Assembly (NCBI GenBank): GCA_018056705.1
Contig: JAGPFE010000025.1
Coordinates: forward strand, 1-40,631
Reading direction: 5' to 3'
DNA length: 40,631 nt
Source of the DNA: Candidatus Hydrogenedentota bacterium
Lineage (GTDB): Bacteria; Hydrogenedentota; Hydrogenedentia; Hydrogenedentales; CAITNO01
Of the stretch, positions 1-7,036 are shown piece after piece (within the stretch, counting starts at the first letter, position 1; each line of letters starts with the position of its first letter). The notes beneath the pieces were generated by a model. That model ran no database searches. It had not been told where the DNA came from and saw only the letters and a list, made by a program, of their open reading frames with translations. The position numbers and the translations under genes are program-made.

Positions 1-1
1 C

Positions 2-1012
2 GCCAAGGCCGCCCGGCGTAATGGTGGCCGGGTGATAGTCAACGTGGGCCTGATCGTGGACGAGGGTTACGACAAGGAGTTTCTGCCCGCCGACGAGGTG
101 GACGCGGTGGTCTACTGGCCCCGCACCTACCAGGTTATCACGATTCCCCATAAGCGGTACTGGAAATGCCTGACCCTGGATAGTGACCTGCCGGTGGAAG
201 AAGGCCTTGCCCGGGTGAAAATCGTGAATGATTTTCTGGGGGTTACCCCGAAGCGAAAACCCATTGACAGCATTCTGGCCCGGATAGGCGCGCGGGTGTT
301 CATGGACCATGCCCGACCCGGCGATTACGTGGACATTGGAGTGGGATTACCTGAGGAGGTGTCCCGCGTGCTGTCCGAAACCGGCGCAATGAAACACATC
401 ACCATGGTCAACGAGAGCGGCGTGTTCGGAGGCATGGCGGCGCCCGGGGTTTTTTTCGGGGCCGCGGTGAATCCGAAGGAGATTGTCTCCTCTGCCACGG
501 CGTTCGAACGCATCTATCAGCGCCTGGACTGGTCCATACTCGGGGCACTGGAAATCGACGCCAGCGGAAACGTCAACGTGTCCAAGCGCGGGGAAGGGGC
601 CATCAACTACGTGGGCCCCGGTGGATTTATCGACCTGACCCGCAACTCGAAATGCCTGATCTTCTGCGCGGCCTGGGGAGAAAAGGCGCGCATCGATATC
701 CTTAATGGATCCCTGCGGATTGTCAATCACGGTAAACCCAAATTTGTGGAGCGCGTGGCCGAAATCACGTTCAACGGTACCGAGGCGCTTCGTCAAGGCA
801 AGAAAGTGTTCTATGTCACGCACATTGGCGCGTTCCGCCTGACGGAACGGGGCATGGAACTCTTCCTGGTGGCGCCCGGCGTGGACGTAGAAAGGGACAT
901 CCGCCCGAATTGTCCCATGCCGTTCGTGCTGCCCGAATCGGGCGCGCCCGAAGTGGCCGGCCCCGAGATTATCACGGGCGAGGGCTTTACCTGTCGGTTC
1001 AAAAACGCCTGA
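2..1012 (+). CDS. Acyl-CoA:acetate/3-ketoacid CoA-transferase, 5'-truncated by the window edge
   Basis: The frame is open from base 2 to a TGA at 1010-1012. Upstream codons read AAKAARRNGGRVIVNV, which continues into the body, so the GTG at 32 is internal and the true start lies outside the window. The visible part holds the C-terminal half of a propionate/3-ketoacid CoA-transferase of the one-chain Pct/YdiF type. The second domain starts near the codons for ARIGARVF, contains a glycine-rich D-I-G-V-G-L-P stretch, and has V-N-E-S-G with the glutamate at codon 413-415, the expected site of the glutamyl-CoA thioester. These enzymes move CoA between acyl-CoAs and short carboxylates in fermentation or short-chain fatty-acid use. 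Substrate cannot be read from sequence. It converges on hslV, 19 bp away. A weak CAGGT/ACCTG hairpin (1023-1038) lies between the two genes and has no T-run. Confidence 0.86.
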   Translation, partial: AKAARRNGGRVIVNVGLIVDEGYDKEFLPADEVDAVVYWPRTYQVITIPHKRYWKCLTLDSDLPVEEGLARVKIVNDFLGVTPKRKPIDSILARIGARVFMDHARPGDYVDIGVGLPEEVSRVLSETGAMKHITMVNESGVFGGMAAPGVFFGAAVNPKEIVSSATAFERIYQRLDWSILGALEIDASGNVNVSKRGEGAINYVGPGGFIDLTRNSKCLIFCAAWGEKARIDILNGSLRIVNHGKPKFVERVAEITFNGTEALRQGKKVFYVTHIGAFRLTERGMELFLVAPGVDVERDIRPNCPMPFVLPESGAPEVAGPEIITGEGFTCRFKNA

Positions 1013-1031
1013 GCGCGAGGACCAGGTGATT

Positions 1032-1610
1032 TTACCTGTTCCCGGGGACTTCACCGGGTGGGGATACGGCTTCAAGAGTGTCCACGATGATCCGTTCGTT
1101 CGTGTACACGCAAATGGACGCGGCGATCCGCAGCGATTCCCGGGTGATATCCGTCGCGGACAGATCGGTGTGGGCGGACAGGGCCCGCGCGGCCGCCAGG
1201 GCATAGGGCCCCCCGGAACCGATCCCGATAATACCATCTTCGGGCTCGATGATTTCCCCGGATCCCGAAATGACCAGGGACCGCTCGCGGTCACACACGG
1301 CCAGCAGGGCGTTCAACTGGCGCAGGTATTTATCGGTGCGCCACTCTTTCCCCAGTTCCACCGCGGCCCGAAGGAGGTTTTTCTGGTATTCCTTGAGTTT
1401 GCCTTCGAACCGGTCGAACAGCGCGAAAGCGTCGGCCACGGCCCCGGCGAAACCGGCCAGAACAGCACCGTCCGCCAGCCGTCGAACCTTGACCGCATTT
1501 CCTTTCATGATGGTGTCACCGAGGCTGACCTGGCCATCGCCCCCCATGGCCACTTCGTTCCCGCGGCGAACGGAAACAATGGTCGTGCCATGTAACCGCG
1601 TGTCATTCAT
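1032..1610 (-). CDS. hslV: ATP-dependent protease peptidase subunit HslV
   Basis: Cytoplasmic proteasome-like peptidase that forms a double hexamer and works with the HslU ATPase on misfolded proteins. The protein is 192 residues. The N-terminus is [10 protein letters not shown], so an eight-residue propeptide would be removed to expose Thr9 as the nucleophile. Other family marks are [21 protein letters not shown], the [10 protein letters not shown] segment and [16 protein letters not shown]. The start ATG at 1610 has GGAG about 10 bases upstream. It is the last gene of the minus-strand run miaB-pepA-Gfo/Idh-hslV, with only 15 bp between it and the preceding stop. hslU, which normally follows directly, is absent: the next gene downstream is on the opposite strand. 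Identification is very secure; whether HslU is encoded elsewhere cannot be seen here. Confidence 0.96.
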   Translation of the reverse strand: MNDTRLHGTTIVSVRRGNEVAMGGDGQVSLGDTIMKGNAVKVRRLADGAVLAGFAGAVADAFALFDRFEGKLKEYQKNLLRAAVELGKEWRTDKYLRQLNALLAVCDRERSLVISGSGEIIEPEDGIIGIGSGGPYALAAARALSAHTDLSATDITRESLRIAASICVYTNERIIVDTLEAVSPPGEVPGNR

Positions 1611-1625
1611 GGTGGGGTGTCTCCG

Positions 1626-2639
1626 TCAATTTCCAGCTGTATTGCCGGTGAGGGTTGCGGCTTCTTGCCGCGCCTTGTCCAAAACCTCCGCGATGGACAC
1701 GGGGGCGCCTCCCCGTGCCTTGCTCACGTCAGCCGCTTCCATGAACGCGAACAGCGCGATGGTTTCACGGGCGCTTACGGGGGGCTTGCCTGTCCGGAAG
1801 AAGTTCACAATTTCGGCGACAAGATTGGCATAGTCCCCGGAATCTTCCTGTTCGGCGACGCCTTTTTCTCCAAAGACGATTACCTTATGCGGGGTGCTGC
1901 CCGTTCGCAACCCGTAGAGCACGCCCGTGCGGCCGTTGCTCCACGCGCCGGTAACCACGTCAGTGTCCGGCGCGCTCGTCCGAGCCACCGTTTCACAATC
2001 CGGCCCGAGTACCGTGAACAGGGCCTCCACGGGATGCACGCCATACCAGAACAGGTCGGGATGGTGAGGCTCGAGGTGACAGGGGCCGATGGACACGCAC
2101 CCCCGTACAGCCCCGATATCCTGGGCCATGACCGCTTTCAGGCTGTCGTAGTAACGATACGACGAGGAACTGAAGCAGGGCACGCCCGCCCGTTCCGCGA
2201 GCGTGAAGATCGCGATCACATCCCGAAGCGAGCCTGCCATGGGCTTGTCGATGAACACCGGTTTAGCCGCCCGGATAACCGGCCGGACCTGTTCAAGGTG
2301 TGGTCGACCGTCCACGCTGGTAAGGATGACCGCGTCCACCCGTTCGCAGACCGCCTCAATGGAGTCGCATATTTCCACACCGAAATCCTTGCGCAGTTGT
2401 TCCGTGTAGCCGTCTACCCGGGAAATGCTGCTTTCAATATCCGGACTGCCGCCCTTCCACGCGGCGATAACCTTCGCTCCCTTCACGTGCTTGGGATCGG
2501 ACGGGTCGTTCAGCAACTTGGTAAAGGCAATGACGTGGGATGTGTCCAAACCTACCAGGCCCACCTTGAGTTCCGGCTCTTCCCCGAATCCCACGGCAGC
2601 AAGTAACGCGCAGGCCAGCATGATCCACCGGTGTGACAT
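1626..2639 (-). CDS. Exported Gfo/Idh/MocA-family oxidoreductase
   Basis: A 337-residue protein with a Rossmann N-terminal half and an alpha/beta C-terminal half. It starts with a Sec-like signal (one Arg, then hydrophobic MLACALLAAVGFG, cleavage near residue 19-20), immediately followed by the first Rossmann strand ELKVGLVGLDTSHVIAF. The nucleotide loop is G-L-D-T-S-H rather than a classic GxGxxG, a form known to me from a subgroup of this family. V-F-I-D-K-P-M-A-G is the usual EKP-type motif carrying the catalytic lysine, and H-P-V-E sits in the expected second-domain position. Family members oxidise or epimerise sugars and polyols with NAD(P). The substrate is unknown. A strong Shine-Dalgarno (GGGAGGAG) precedes ATG 2639. 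It lies between pepA (41 bp upstream) and hslV (15 bp downstream). There is no twin-arginine motif. Confidence 0.88.
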   Translation of the reverse strand: MSHRWIMLACALLAAVGFGEEPELKVGLVGLDTSHVIAFTKLLNDPSDPKHVKGAKVIAAWKGGSPDIESSISRVDGYTEQLRKDFGVEICDSIEAVCERVDAVILTSVDGRPHLEQVRPVIRAAKPVFIDKPMAGSLRDVIAIFTLAERAGVPCFSSSSYRYYDSLKAVMAQDIGAVRGCVSIGPCHLEPHHPDLFWYGVHPVEALFTVLGPDCETVARTSAPDTDVVTGAWSNGRTGVLYGLRTGSTPHKVIVFGEKGVAEQEDSGDYANLVAEIVNFFRTGKPPVSARETIALFAFMEAADVSKARGGAPVSIAEVLDKARQEAATLTGNTAGN

Positions 2640-2680
2640 GACATTCTCCTCCCTTCATGGTCGTTTTGATTTGGATGCCG

Positions 2681-4189
2681 TTATTTTCCCGCGGCGAGGT
2701 TACTCAGCCACTGTACCAGTAGCCGCGTCCCGAATCCCGTGGCATACTTGACGTTCCAGTAAGGCACTTTTTTCACGCCGTAGGCCGTTCCCGCGATGTC
2801 GAGGTGAGCCCAGGGCGTTTTTCCCGCGAAGTACTTGAGAAACGCGGCTCCCACGATAGCGCCCGCTTCCCGGGCGGGTCCCACGTTGTTGATGTCCGCG
2901 TGTTCACCCCGAATCAGTTCGTCGTGTTCTTCCCACAGGGGCAACTGCCACAACCGTTCTCCGGTTGCTTCACCCGCCGCAATGAGCGCGTCGATCAGGC
3001 GCTGATCGGTACCCAGGATCCCCGCCGCCTGGTGGCCAAGGGCGACCACGCACGCGCCCGTCAGCGTGGCCAGGTCCACCACGCATTCGGGTTTGTACCG
3101 TTTGATGGTGTAGGCCATCGCGTCCGCGAGGAGCAGACGACCTTCAGCGTCGGTGTTGTGCACTTCGATCGTTTTGCCGTTGAAGGCCCGGACAATATCT
3201 CCCGGGGTCTGGGCGGCCGAACCGGTCTTATTTTCCGCCGCGGGGACCGCCACGGTGATGTTAACCGGAAGGCGCAATTCGGCGGCGGTCATCAGGGCGC
3301 AGAGTGCCGCTCCCGCTCCGCTCATGTCGTATTTCATTTCGTGCATCGATTGGGGGGGCTTCAGGCTGATGCCGCCGGAATCGAAACAGACCCCTTTTCC
3401 CACGATGGCGACGTGCCGCCTTGCCTTCGGCGGACGATAGGTCAACAGAATCAGGACGGGCGGCTCGCTGCTGCCCCTGCCCACACCAAGCAGGGCGTTC
3501 ATCTCCATTTTTTCAAGAGCGTCCCGCTCGAAGACTTCGCAGGCGCAATGGGGGAATTTTTCCGCGATGCCCCGGGCAAAAGCGGCCAGCGCCCGTGGGG
3601 GCAGATCGTTCGCGGCGGTGTCGCCCAGGCGGCGCGCGGCGTTGGCCCCCTCGGCGATCACCGCGGCCCTGGTTACCGCCGTCTCTAGGACATTCCGACC
3701 CCGGCCTTCCGGCGTGGCGAAAAGTACCTGTTCAAGGGAATGTTCCTCGTCTTCCCGGCCTTCCCTGGATTTGTACTGATCGAAGCGGTACGCGGCCAGT
3801 ATGAAGCCCTCGGTAAACGCGGCCGCTTCCGCGTCCCGCAAGGAACCTCGCGCGACGATGGCGCGCCGGGCCTTGTTTTCTTCCAGGCATTTGCATGCCA
3901 GAGCGGCCGCGCGTCGAAGGTTTTCCGCGGTGCGTTGGCGGCCTTTTCCGGCGAACACCAGTACCACCCCCCCAGTCCGGTCTAATGGTGTTGGCAGCGC
4001 GCGGGCCGCGGGCTTTTTCCCGCCGAACAGGTTGGAATCGATCAGGGCCTTCGCGGCTTGTGCCTGGGTTCTGGACAGCGTGGTTTCATCCACGTCCCGG
4101 GTCGATGTGAAAGGCTGGAGCACCCACGTGTTCCGGGCTTCATTACCGCCGAGCCATTCACGGGGAATATCCGTAACCGTTACGCGCAT
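2681..4189 (-). CDS. pepA: Leucyl aminopeptidase (M17)
   Basis: Cytosolic hexameric two-metal aminopeptidase that removes N-terminal residues from peptides. The 502-residue length fits the family. An N-terminal macro-like domain covers about residues 1-170 and the catalytic domain about 180-500. The signature N-T-D-A-E-G-R-L is at residues 345-352. The metal and catalytic residues are visible as Lys265 and Asp270 in G-K-G-V-C-F-D-S-G-G, Lys277 in I-S-L-K-P, Asp288 in K-Y-D-M-S-G, Asp347, Glu349 and Arg351. The usual lipophilic GKG-LT-FDSGG reads VC here, a small change outside the ligands. The start ATG 4189 has AAGGA seven bases upstream. The gene lies 12 bp after the miaB stop and 41 bp before the Gfo/Idh gene, so it is probably cotranscribed with both. 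Confidence 0.97.
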   Translation of the reverse strand: MRVTVTDIPREWLGGNEARNTWVLQPFTSTRDVDETTLSRTQAQAAKALIDSNLFGGKKPAARALPTPLDRTGGVVLVFAGKGRQRTAENLRRAAALACKCLEENKARRAIVARGSLRDAEAAAFTEGFILAAYRFDQYKSREGREDEEHSLEQVLFATPEGRGRNVLETAVTRAAVIAEGANAARRLGDTAANDLPPRALAAFARGIAEKFPHCACEVFERDALEKMEMNALLGVGRGSSEPPVLILLTYRPPKARRHVAIVGKGVCFDSGGISLKPPQSMHEMKYDMSGAGAALCALMTAAELRLPVNITVAVPAAENKTGSAAQTPGDIVRAFNGKTIEVHNTDAEGRLLLADAMAYTIKRYKPECVVDLATLTGACVVALGHQAAGILGTDQRLIDALIAAGEATGERLWQLPLWEEHDELIRGEHADINNVGPAREAGAIVGAAFLKYFAGKTPWAHLDIAGTAYGVKKVPYWNVKYATGFGTRLLVQWLSNLAAGK

Positions 4190-4201
4190 GGCAGGTCCTT
4201 T

Positions 4202-5572
4202 CTACACGGTGCAGACCACCGGGGAAGACACGCTGGATATTTCATCCGGGTCGCGCAAAGGCTCTCCCTCGAGCCAGTGGCCCCGCGCCCCGGTTACCCG
4301 CGCCGGGATAATGGTTCCTATTTCCGCGTCTGTATGCAGGGTGATAGGCCGGTAGCCATCGGTTCGCCCGTTCATCCAGCCCCGGCGTCTCGGGTGGGCC
4401 GCGTCAATCAATACCATCTGCACCGATCCAACAAGGGACCGTTGTGCCTCATCATTGATCCGTTCCTGCAGGGCAATGACCCGGGCCAGGCGATCCTCCT
4501 TGACTTCCGGTGGTACATCGTCTGGCAATTCCGCCGCGGGTGTTCCGGGCCGGGGCGAGTACTTGAACGCGAACACCTGGCTGAACCGGACCGTTTCCAG
4601 GCAGTAGAGCGTTCGCTGGAAATCCTCTTCCGTTTCACCGGGAAATCCCACGATCAGGTCCGTGGTGATTTCCACGTCCGGAATCCGTTCCCGCAAGTAC
4701 CGGATCTTTTCCAGGTACTCTTCCAGCGTGTGGTTGCGCCGCATGGCCTTGAGAATCCGGTCCGCTCCCGCCTGAAACGGCAGGTGCAGGTGATTACAGA
4801 TATTCCGCCGCTCGGCCATCAGGTCAGTCAGGGCATGGTTCCAGTCCTTGGGGTGGGGCGAAGTGAACCGGATACGCGCGACGGGAAGCCGGGACAGGTC
4901 ATCCAGCAGGTTAATGAACCGGTAACCATCCTGCCCCCGGTAGGAATTGACGTTCTGTCCCAGCAGCCAGATTTCTTTCGCCCCCCGTTCGATGAGGCTG
5001 GCCGCTTCCCGCAGGATGCTCCCGGGTTCCCGGGAAACTTCCCGGCCTCTCGTGTGGGGCACGATGCAGAAGGTGCACATGTTGTTGCACCCCTTCGTGA
5101 TGGCAATGTAGGCTTTTACCCCGTCCACGTGGCCCCGCTCCACCCACTCCTCGGGCACGAAATTCTGGACGCGTCCTTTCCGGGGCATCCATGAAGTGGC
5201 GCACACCCGATTTCCCGCCGCCACTTCCCGCAACAGTTCTTCTAGGCGGAAGATATGGTCAGGCCCGAACACCAGGTCCACGAGGGGTTCCCGCTCCAGG
5301 ATATGTTCTCCCTCCTGCTGGGCCACGCACCCGCATACGCCGACCACCATGTCCGGACGCCGGCGTTTCAGGGGGCGCAACCGTCCGAGAAAACTGTACA
5401 CCTTGTTTTCGGGATTATGTCGCACCGAGCAGGTGTTGACCAGCACGAGATCCGCGTCGGCCGCGTCTGTAACGGGCGCGTAACCGAGATCCCCCAGTTG
5501 CGCGAGCATCCGTTGCGAGTCATGCTCGTTCATCTGGCAACCATAAGTCTGGATAAAAACGCGACGATTCAT
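4202..5572 (-). CDS. miaB: tRNA-2-methylthio-N6-dimethylallyladenosine synthase
   Basis: Radical SAM methylthiotransferase that adds a methylthio group to i6A37 in tRNAs reading UNN codons. The open frame continues upstream to 5881, but ATG 5572 is chosen because it gives the normal start MNRRVFIQTYGCQMN, and because a TATAAT hexamer at 5616-5621 on this strand would place the transcript start inside the longer frame. The product is 456 residues. The N-terminal UPF0004 cluster ligands are Cys12, Cys48 and Cys82. The radical SAM triad C-N-N-M-C-T-F-C is at 162-169. Residues from about 385 to the end form the TRAM domain. It is the first gene of the operon with pepA. Only a weak AAGG precedes the start. 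Confidence 0.97.
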   Translation of the reverse strand: MNRRVFIQTYGCQMNEHDSQRMLAQLGDLGYAPVTDAADADLVLVNTCSVRHNPENKVYSFLGRLRPLKRRRPDMVVGVCGCVAQQEGEHILEREPLVDLVFGPDHIFRLEELLREVAAGNRVCATSWMPRKGRVQNFVPEEWVERGHVDGVKAYIAITKGCNNMCTFCIVPHTRGREVSREPGSILREAASLIERGAKEIWLLGQNVNSYRGQDGYRFINLLDDLSRLPVARIRFTSPHPKDWNHALTDLMAERRNICNHLHLPFQAGADRILKAMRRNHTLEEYLEKIRYLRERIPDVEITTDLIVGFPGETEEDFQRTLYCLETVRFSQVFAFKYSPRPGTPAAELPDDVPPEVKEDRLARVIALQERINDEAQRSLVGSVQMVLIDAAHPRRRGWMNGRTDGYRPITLHTDAEIGTIIPARVTGARGHWLEGEPLRDPDEISSVSSPVVCTV

Positions 5573-5615
5573 GATGTGTTTCAACCTTGGGCGATCGCGC
5601 GGCTGAATAGCCGAC

Positions 5616-5621
5616 ATTATA
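5616..5621 (-). promoter_or_regulatory. Candidate -10 element for the miaB-pepA-hslV operon
   Basis: Read on the minus strand the hexamer is a perfect TATAAT, 43 bp upstream of the miaB start. No convincing -35 hexamer is seen 16-18 bp further upstream, so an activator or a weak -35 may be involved. Its position argues against the longer miaB reading frames. Confidence 0.4.
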
Positions 5622-5678
5622 CCGTTTTTCCGGGGTTCTTCGTCCGCCGGGCGAAACTCCGGGGAGGAAGCAAGCGCC

Positions 5679-6029
5679 ATGTGGACGGAAATTACAACAC
5701 CGGAAACGCTGGAAACCATCCTGAGCCGCCAGGGAGACCTTCCCGTCCTGTTGTTCAAGCACAGCACGAGGTGCCCCATATCAGCCCGGGCCCTGCGGGC
5801 GGTGGAATCCTGGCTCGCGGAACATCCGAACCTGGTACATCCCTGTCGCATCCTGGTGGTGGAGCACCGTGCCGTGTCCAACCTGGCCGCCGAACGCCTG
5901 GGTATCCGTCACGAATCGCCCCAGGCCATGCTGCTCCGCGACGGACGGGTGGTGTGGCACGCGTCCCACCTGTCTATTCAAGGGGATGCCCTGGACGCGG
6001 CCTTGCGCCAGTCGGCGGTATCCTCCTAG
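5679..6029 (+). CDS. ytxJ: YtxJ/BrxC-type bacilliredoxin (monothiol thioredoxin fold)
   Basis: A 116-residue cytosolic protein of the YtxJ (DUF2847) family. The diagnostic segments are F-K-H-S-T-R-C-P-I-S (Cys32), V-V-E-H-R-A-V-S-N, and H-E-S-P-Q-A-M-L-L-R-D-G-R-V-V-W-H-A-S-H. In Bacillus this protein (BrxC) removes or carries bacillithiol mixed disulfides, using the single cysteine of its C-P-I-S motif. The start ATG 5679 has a strong GGGGAGGAAG. The gene is divergent from miaB, with a 106-bp spacer, and is closed by the terminator at 6032-6072. No bacillithiol biosynthesis gene (bshA, bshB or bshC) is in this window, so the low-molecular-weight thiol it serves is an inference. Family assignment is good. 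Confidence 0.86.
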   Translation: MWTEITTPETLETILSRQGDLPVLLFKHSTRCPISARALRAVESWLAEHPNLVHPCRILVVEHRAVSNLAAERLGIRHESPQAMLLRDGRVVWHASHLSIQGDALDAALRQSAVSS

Positions 6030-6031
6030 GA

Positions 6032-6072
6032 ATGGCCTTCAACTTTTACATCGTCACCAAGGCCATGTTTTT
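6032..6072 (+). terminator. Rho-independent terminator after ytxJ
   Basis: A perfect eight-base stem ATGGCCTT (6032-6039) / AAGGCCAT (6059-6066), with a 19-nt loop, runs directly into GTTTTT. It begins 3 bp after the ytxJ stop. Confidence 0.8.
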
Positions 6073-6084
6073 AACCGTTCTGTA

Positions 6085-6169
6085 ACGTGATCCTGACTTC
6101 GCGACGCGACAATAGGGGAGGTTCGCACGAAGTATTCGATATGTCCTGATCGGTTAAGCGGGATCACGT
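6085..6169 (+). promoter_or_regulatory. Possible structured leader (three-way junction) upstream of the GDPD gene
   Basis: An 11-bp closing helix pairs 6085-6095 with 6159-6169 (nine perfect Watson-Crick pairs, one G-U, then G-C). Inside it ACTTCG (6096-6101) pairs with CGAAGT (6128-6133), extended by GCGA/TCGC, and CGAT (6137-6140) pairs with ATCG (6149-6152). The three helices would meet in a junction with short linkers. The fold ends 47 nt before the GDPD start codon. It matches no riboswitch consensus I can recall. It could equally be a long inverted repeat bound by protein. Confidence 0.35.
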
Positions 6170-6216
6170 AAAATGACGCAAAATGAAAACACCGGCCCCC
6201 CCTGGAGAAGAAGGGC

Positions 6217-7002
6217 ATGTTCCCTGGTCGTGGCTCTATTGTGCTGACCATACTGGGGATACTTGGGATAATGCCTTCCGCCCCGGCGATGGAACTCGTT
6301 GCCCACCGCTGCGGGGTGGATATCGCCCCGGAAAATACCCTGGCGGCTGCCCGGCGGTGTATCGAATTGGGGGTGTCGTGGGTGGAAATCGACGTCCGGC
6401 AGAGCCGGGACGGCGTTTTTTACCTCATGCACGATCCTACCGTTGACCGGACCACAAACGGCACGGGACTGCTGTCCGAACTGGAATCCACGTATATCGA
6501 CACGCTGGACGCGGGATCCTGGTTCGATTCCCATTACGAGGGCGAACGGGTTCCCCGGCTGCGGGATTTTCTCCTGGCTGTCCGGGGAAAACTGAAAGTT
6601 TTCGTGGATTTTAAAGCCGGGAACGTGATGAATTTCGTGGCCTTGGTCCGGGAACTCAACGCGTGGCATAACATGCTCTTCGCGTTTTCCTTTTCCAGGG
6701 ACGCGCGACGGTTCCGCGAACTGGCCCCGGACTGGCCCCTGAAAGTGTTCGCGCGCGAGCCCGGTGATGTGGAACGCCTGGTACCCGTGTGGCGGCCCGT
6801 GGCGGTAGAGTGCTATACCCTGCGGGAACTGGAACGGGTGACGCCCCTCTGCCGCGCCCATGGGATTAAAACCGTTTTCTTCACGTCCCGATCCGACGCG
6901 GAATCCTTAGGGGCCATCCTCGCGCACGGCCCGGACATGCTGGGCGTGAACAATCCGGAAACGGTATGCCGATATCTATCTGATAAGGGCATAAACCCAT
7001 AA
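6217..7002 (+). CDS. Exported glycerophosphodiester phosphodiesterase
   Basis: A 261-residue GDPD-family TIM barrel that would hydrolyse glycerophosphodiesters to glycerol-3-phosphate and an alcohol outside the cytoplasm. Residues 1-24 are a signal peptide (hydrophobic IVLTILGILGIM, then PSAPA). Mature catalytic residues are all present: His30-Arg31 in V-A-H-R-C-G, Glu39 in P-E-N-T, Glu57 and Asp59 in V-E-I-D-V, and His72-Asp73 in M-H-D-P-T-V-D-R-T. Later marks are V-F-V-D-F-K and the C-terminal G-V-N-N-P-E. A GGAGAAGAAGG stretch lies just before ATG 6217. The gene stands alone, after the ytxJ terminator and convergent with the GT-C gene. Its leader is unusually foldable. GAAAAC (7007-7012) and GTTTTC (7025-7030) form a weak inverted repeat in the convergent gap. 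Confidence 0.9.
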   Translation: MFPGRGSIVLTILGILGIMPSAPAMELVAHRCGVDIAPENTLAAARRCIELGVSWVEIDVRQSRDGVFYLMHDPTVDRTTNGTGLLSELESTYIDTLDAGSWFDSHYEGERVPRLRDFLLAVRGKLKVFVDFKAGNVMNFVALVRELNAWHNMLFAFSFSRDARRFRELAPDWPLKVFAREPGDVERLVPVWRPVAVECYTLRELERVTPLCRAHGIKTVFFTSRSDAESLGAILAHGPDMLGVNNPETVCRYLSDKGINP

Positions 7003-7036
7003 CAGGGAAAACACGCCGCGGACCGTTTTCACAGGG

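Noticed and set aside
347..1294. Long minus-strand frame opposite the CoA-transferase and overlapping hslV
   Set aside because: Antisense to two secure genes, with no recognisable domain.
1617..2606. 329-codon plus-strand frame opposite the Gfo/Idh gene
   Set aside because: Shadow frame without motifs or ribosome-binding site.
4058..5194. 378-codon plus-strand frame opposite miaB and pepA
   Set aside because: Shadow of miaB; composition typical of antisense frames in GC-rich DNA.
6173..6247. 24-codon frame overlapping the GDPD start that resembles a lipoprotein signal (R-R-R-A-C-S-L-V-V-A-L-L-C)
   Set aside because: It stops directly after the Cys, has no Shine-Dalgarno, and the GDPD frame has its own complete signal peptide, so a frameshift is not required.
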